Source: Actinomycetes bacterium
GTDB lineage: Bacteria; Actinomycetota; Acidimicrobiia; Acidimicrobiales; Palsa-688
Length of the DNA stretch: 6,838 bases
Direction of reading: 5' to 3'
Assembly (NCBI GenBank): GCA_021821705.1
Contig: JAKACE010000098.1
Coordinates: 1 to 6,838, forward strand
The notes beneath the pieces are model-generated. The model had not been told where the DNA came from and did no database searches. It saw only the letters and a list, made by a program, of their open reading frames with translations. Made by a program: the position numbers and the translations under genes. Below are positions 6,386 through 6,838 of this stretch, piece after piece; the first letter of the stretch is position 1; each line of letters starts with the position of its first letter.

Positions 6386-6502
6386 GGCGCCTCCCTCTCT
6401 CCCGTCTAGGGCAGAGATCATGCACCTGATGGGCGCATCCTGCAAGTGCCCTGCTCAGGGCCTGTGGACGAACCTGCTACAACGGTCACTCCGCCGCAGC
6501 CC
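6386..6502 (-). promoter_or_regulatory. Leader of the recombinase operon with a candidate operator palindrome
   Basis: This is the only sequence available for the trio's promoter. I cannot pick convincing -35/-10 boxes. It holds a perfect inverted repeat: GCCCTG (6448-6453) and CAGGGC (6456-6461) with a CT spacer, about 63 bases before the GTG start. A compact palindrome here suits autoregulation by a dimeric HTH repressor such as the second gene of the operon. A leader hairpin is the alternative. Confidence 0.35.
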
Positions 6503-6650
6503 TTACAAGCTGACCAGGGCCTTTTCCTGCATCCGTTGCAATTCCCGAGGGTTCCGGTAGTAGACGCGGGTTGTTCGCGCGGTGTCGTGCCCGAGAAGCT
6601 CGGGTAGCACGTCGACCGGCGTCCCGGCGTCGGCGTGACGTTGGGCGTAA
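6503..6650 (-). pseudogene. Fragment of a tyrosine recombinase with the last catalytic boxes
   Basis: Forty-eight codons from TAC (6647-6649) to the TAA at 6503-6505 read YAQRHADAGTPVDVLPELL, then GHDTARTTRVYYR, then an unfamiliar ending NPRELQRMQEKALVSL. The YAQRHADAG...LL.H....TT..YY(R/K) run is the signature of Tn554-type TnpB-like recombinases: it follows the HxxR box and carries the third catalytic His and the nucleophilic Tyr. Upstream the frame reaches a stop within three codons, and the expected Arg-His before Ser-Tyr is gone. The core-binding domain and the Arg/Lys boxes are therefore missing and it is inactive. In the family, Tyr-Tyr-Arg/Lys is followed by a sequence like VSLKRKREA. 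That is what begins the separate fragment at 1394 (VTATRKRAA), so this is probably the other half of the same gene. Confidence 0.72.
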
Positions 6651-6655
6651 CTTAT
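6647..6655. repeat. 9-bp direct repeat, right copy
   Basis: GTAACTTAT is identical to 1390-1398 and in the same orientation. It lies at the truncated upstream edge of the right recombinase fragment, where GTAACT (AGTTAC on the minus strand) encodes its Ser-Tyr. It could be the second copy of an integration core, or a shared GTTAC-containing target of related elements. Confidence 0.4.
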
Positions 6656-6838
6656 CTACCCTCTCCTCGACGAATTACCTGGCCCCGAGCGGTTTTGGTG
6701 GGTCAGGCACGTAAGGCACGTTCGGAGATTGAAAGGCTGCCCAGACATTTAGCCTCTTTCACAGGGGTCCACCACTTGGGTGGGGGTCCTCGCGTAGGGT
6801 GCTGGGGCCGGTTCGTCCAGTTCGGCTGGGAACCTGAC
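6656..6838. other. Non-coding right edge with several short repeats and hairpins
   Basis: No gene is recognisable. There is a tandem 9-base repeat differing at one position, AGGCACGTA then AGGCACGTT (6705-6722). An imperfect hairpin pairs GAAAGGCT (6731-6738) with AGCCTCTTTC (6751-6760). A CCACC/GGTGG hairpin lies at 6769-6783, flanked by GGGGTCC copies (6764-6770 and 6783-6789). The strongest fold pairs GGTTC+CCAG (6810-6820) with CTGG+GAACC (6826-6834) around a TTCGG loop with a 2-base bulge. Such clustering fits an element end or a structured intergenic region. I find no tRNA here. Confidence 0.4.

Noticed and set aside
5435..6409. 324-residue plus-strand open frame
   Set aside because: It is the exact antisense of the recombinase, which has a full set of catalytic residues on the minus strand.
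2148..6553. 10-base inverted match AACCCTCGGG (2148-2157) and CCCGAGGGTT (6544-6553) as element terminal repeats
   Set aside because: It sits near a proposed boundary on the right, but on the left it lies inside the module, not at an end. Matches of 10 GC-rich bases are expected by chance in a window this size.
1..6838. CRISPR array, tRNA attachment site, rRNA
   Set aside because: I found no regularly spaced repeats, no cloverleaf or T-arm pattern at either edge, and no rRNA-like sequence.

Overview
This is a GC-rich window, very probably from an actinobacterium. The base composition, the tight ATGA/GTGA gene overlaps, and protein families I know mainly from Streptomyces/Frankia-like genomes all point there. 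It is not a housekeeping region. It is a pile-up of tyrosine-recombinase mobile genetic elements, and every recognisable gene lies on the minus strand.

The intact core (about 6385 down to 2174) reads in transcription order as follows. A tyrosine recombinase with a complete R-K-H-R-H-Y catalytic set comes first. Next is a 109-residue helix-turn-helix protein, overlapping it by 4 bp (ATGA). Then comes a 799-residue protein, overlapping by another 4 bp (GTGA), built from 16 CxxC motifs and a tyrosine-recombinase fold that has lost its catalytic residues. After a terminator-like hairpin there is a 74-residue unknown protein with a strong ribosome binding site. The three overlapping genes look like one translationally coupled transposition or integration module.

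The flanks are wreckage of other recombinase elements. On the left (239-1394) are the C-terminus of one tyrosine recombinase, a DUF6262/TnpC-like gene with two frameshifts, and the C-terminal tail of a Tn554 TnpB-like recombinase that appears to have lost its Cys-rich segment. On the right (6503-6650) is a fragment carrying the last catalytic boxes of a tyrosine recombinase. The right fragment stops matching just after its Tyr-Tyr-Arg, and the left tail resumes at the residue that should follow. This suggests one gene was split by insertion of the roughly 5.1-kb block that holds the intact module. An AT-rich 9-mer, GTAACTTAT, occurs in direct orientation at both broken edges (1390-1398 and 6647-6655).

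The stretches 1-238, 1399-2106 and 6656-6838 hold no gene I can support. They do contain several short inverted repeats.
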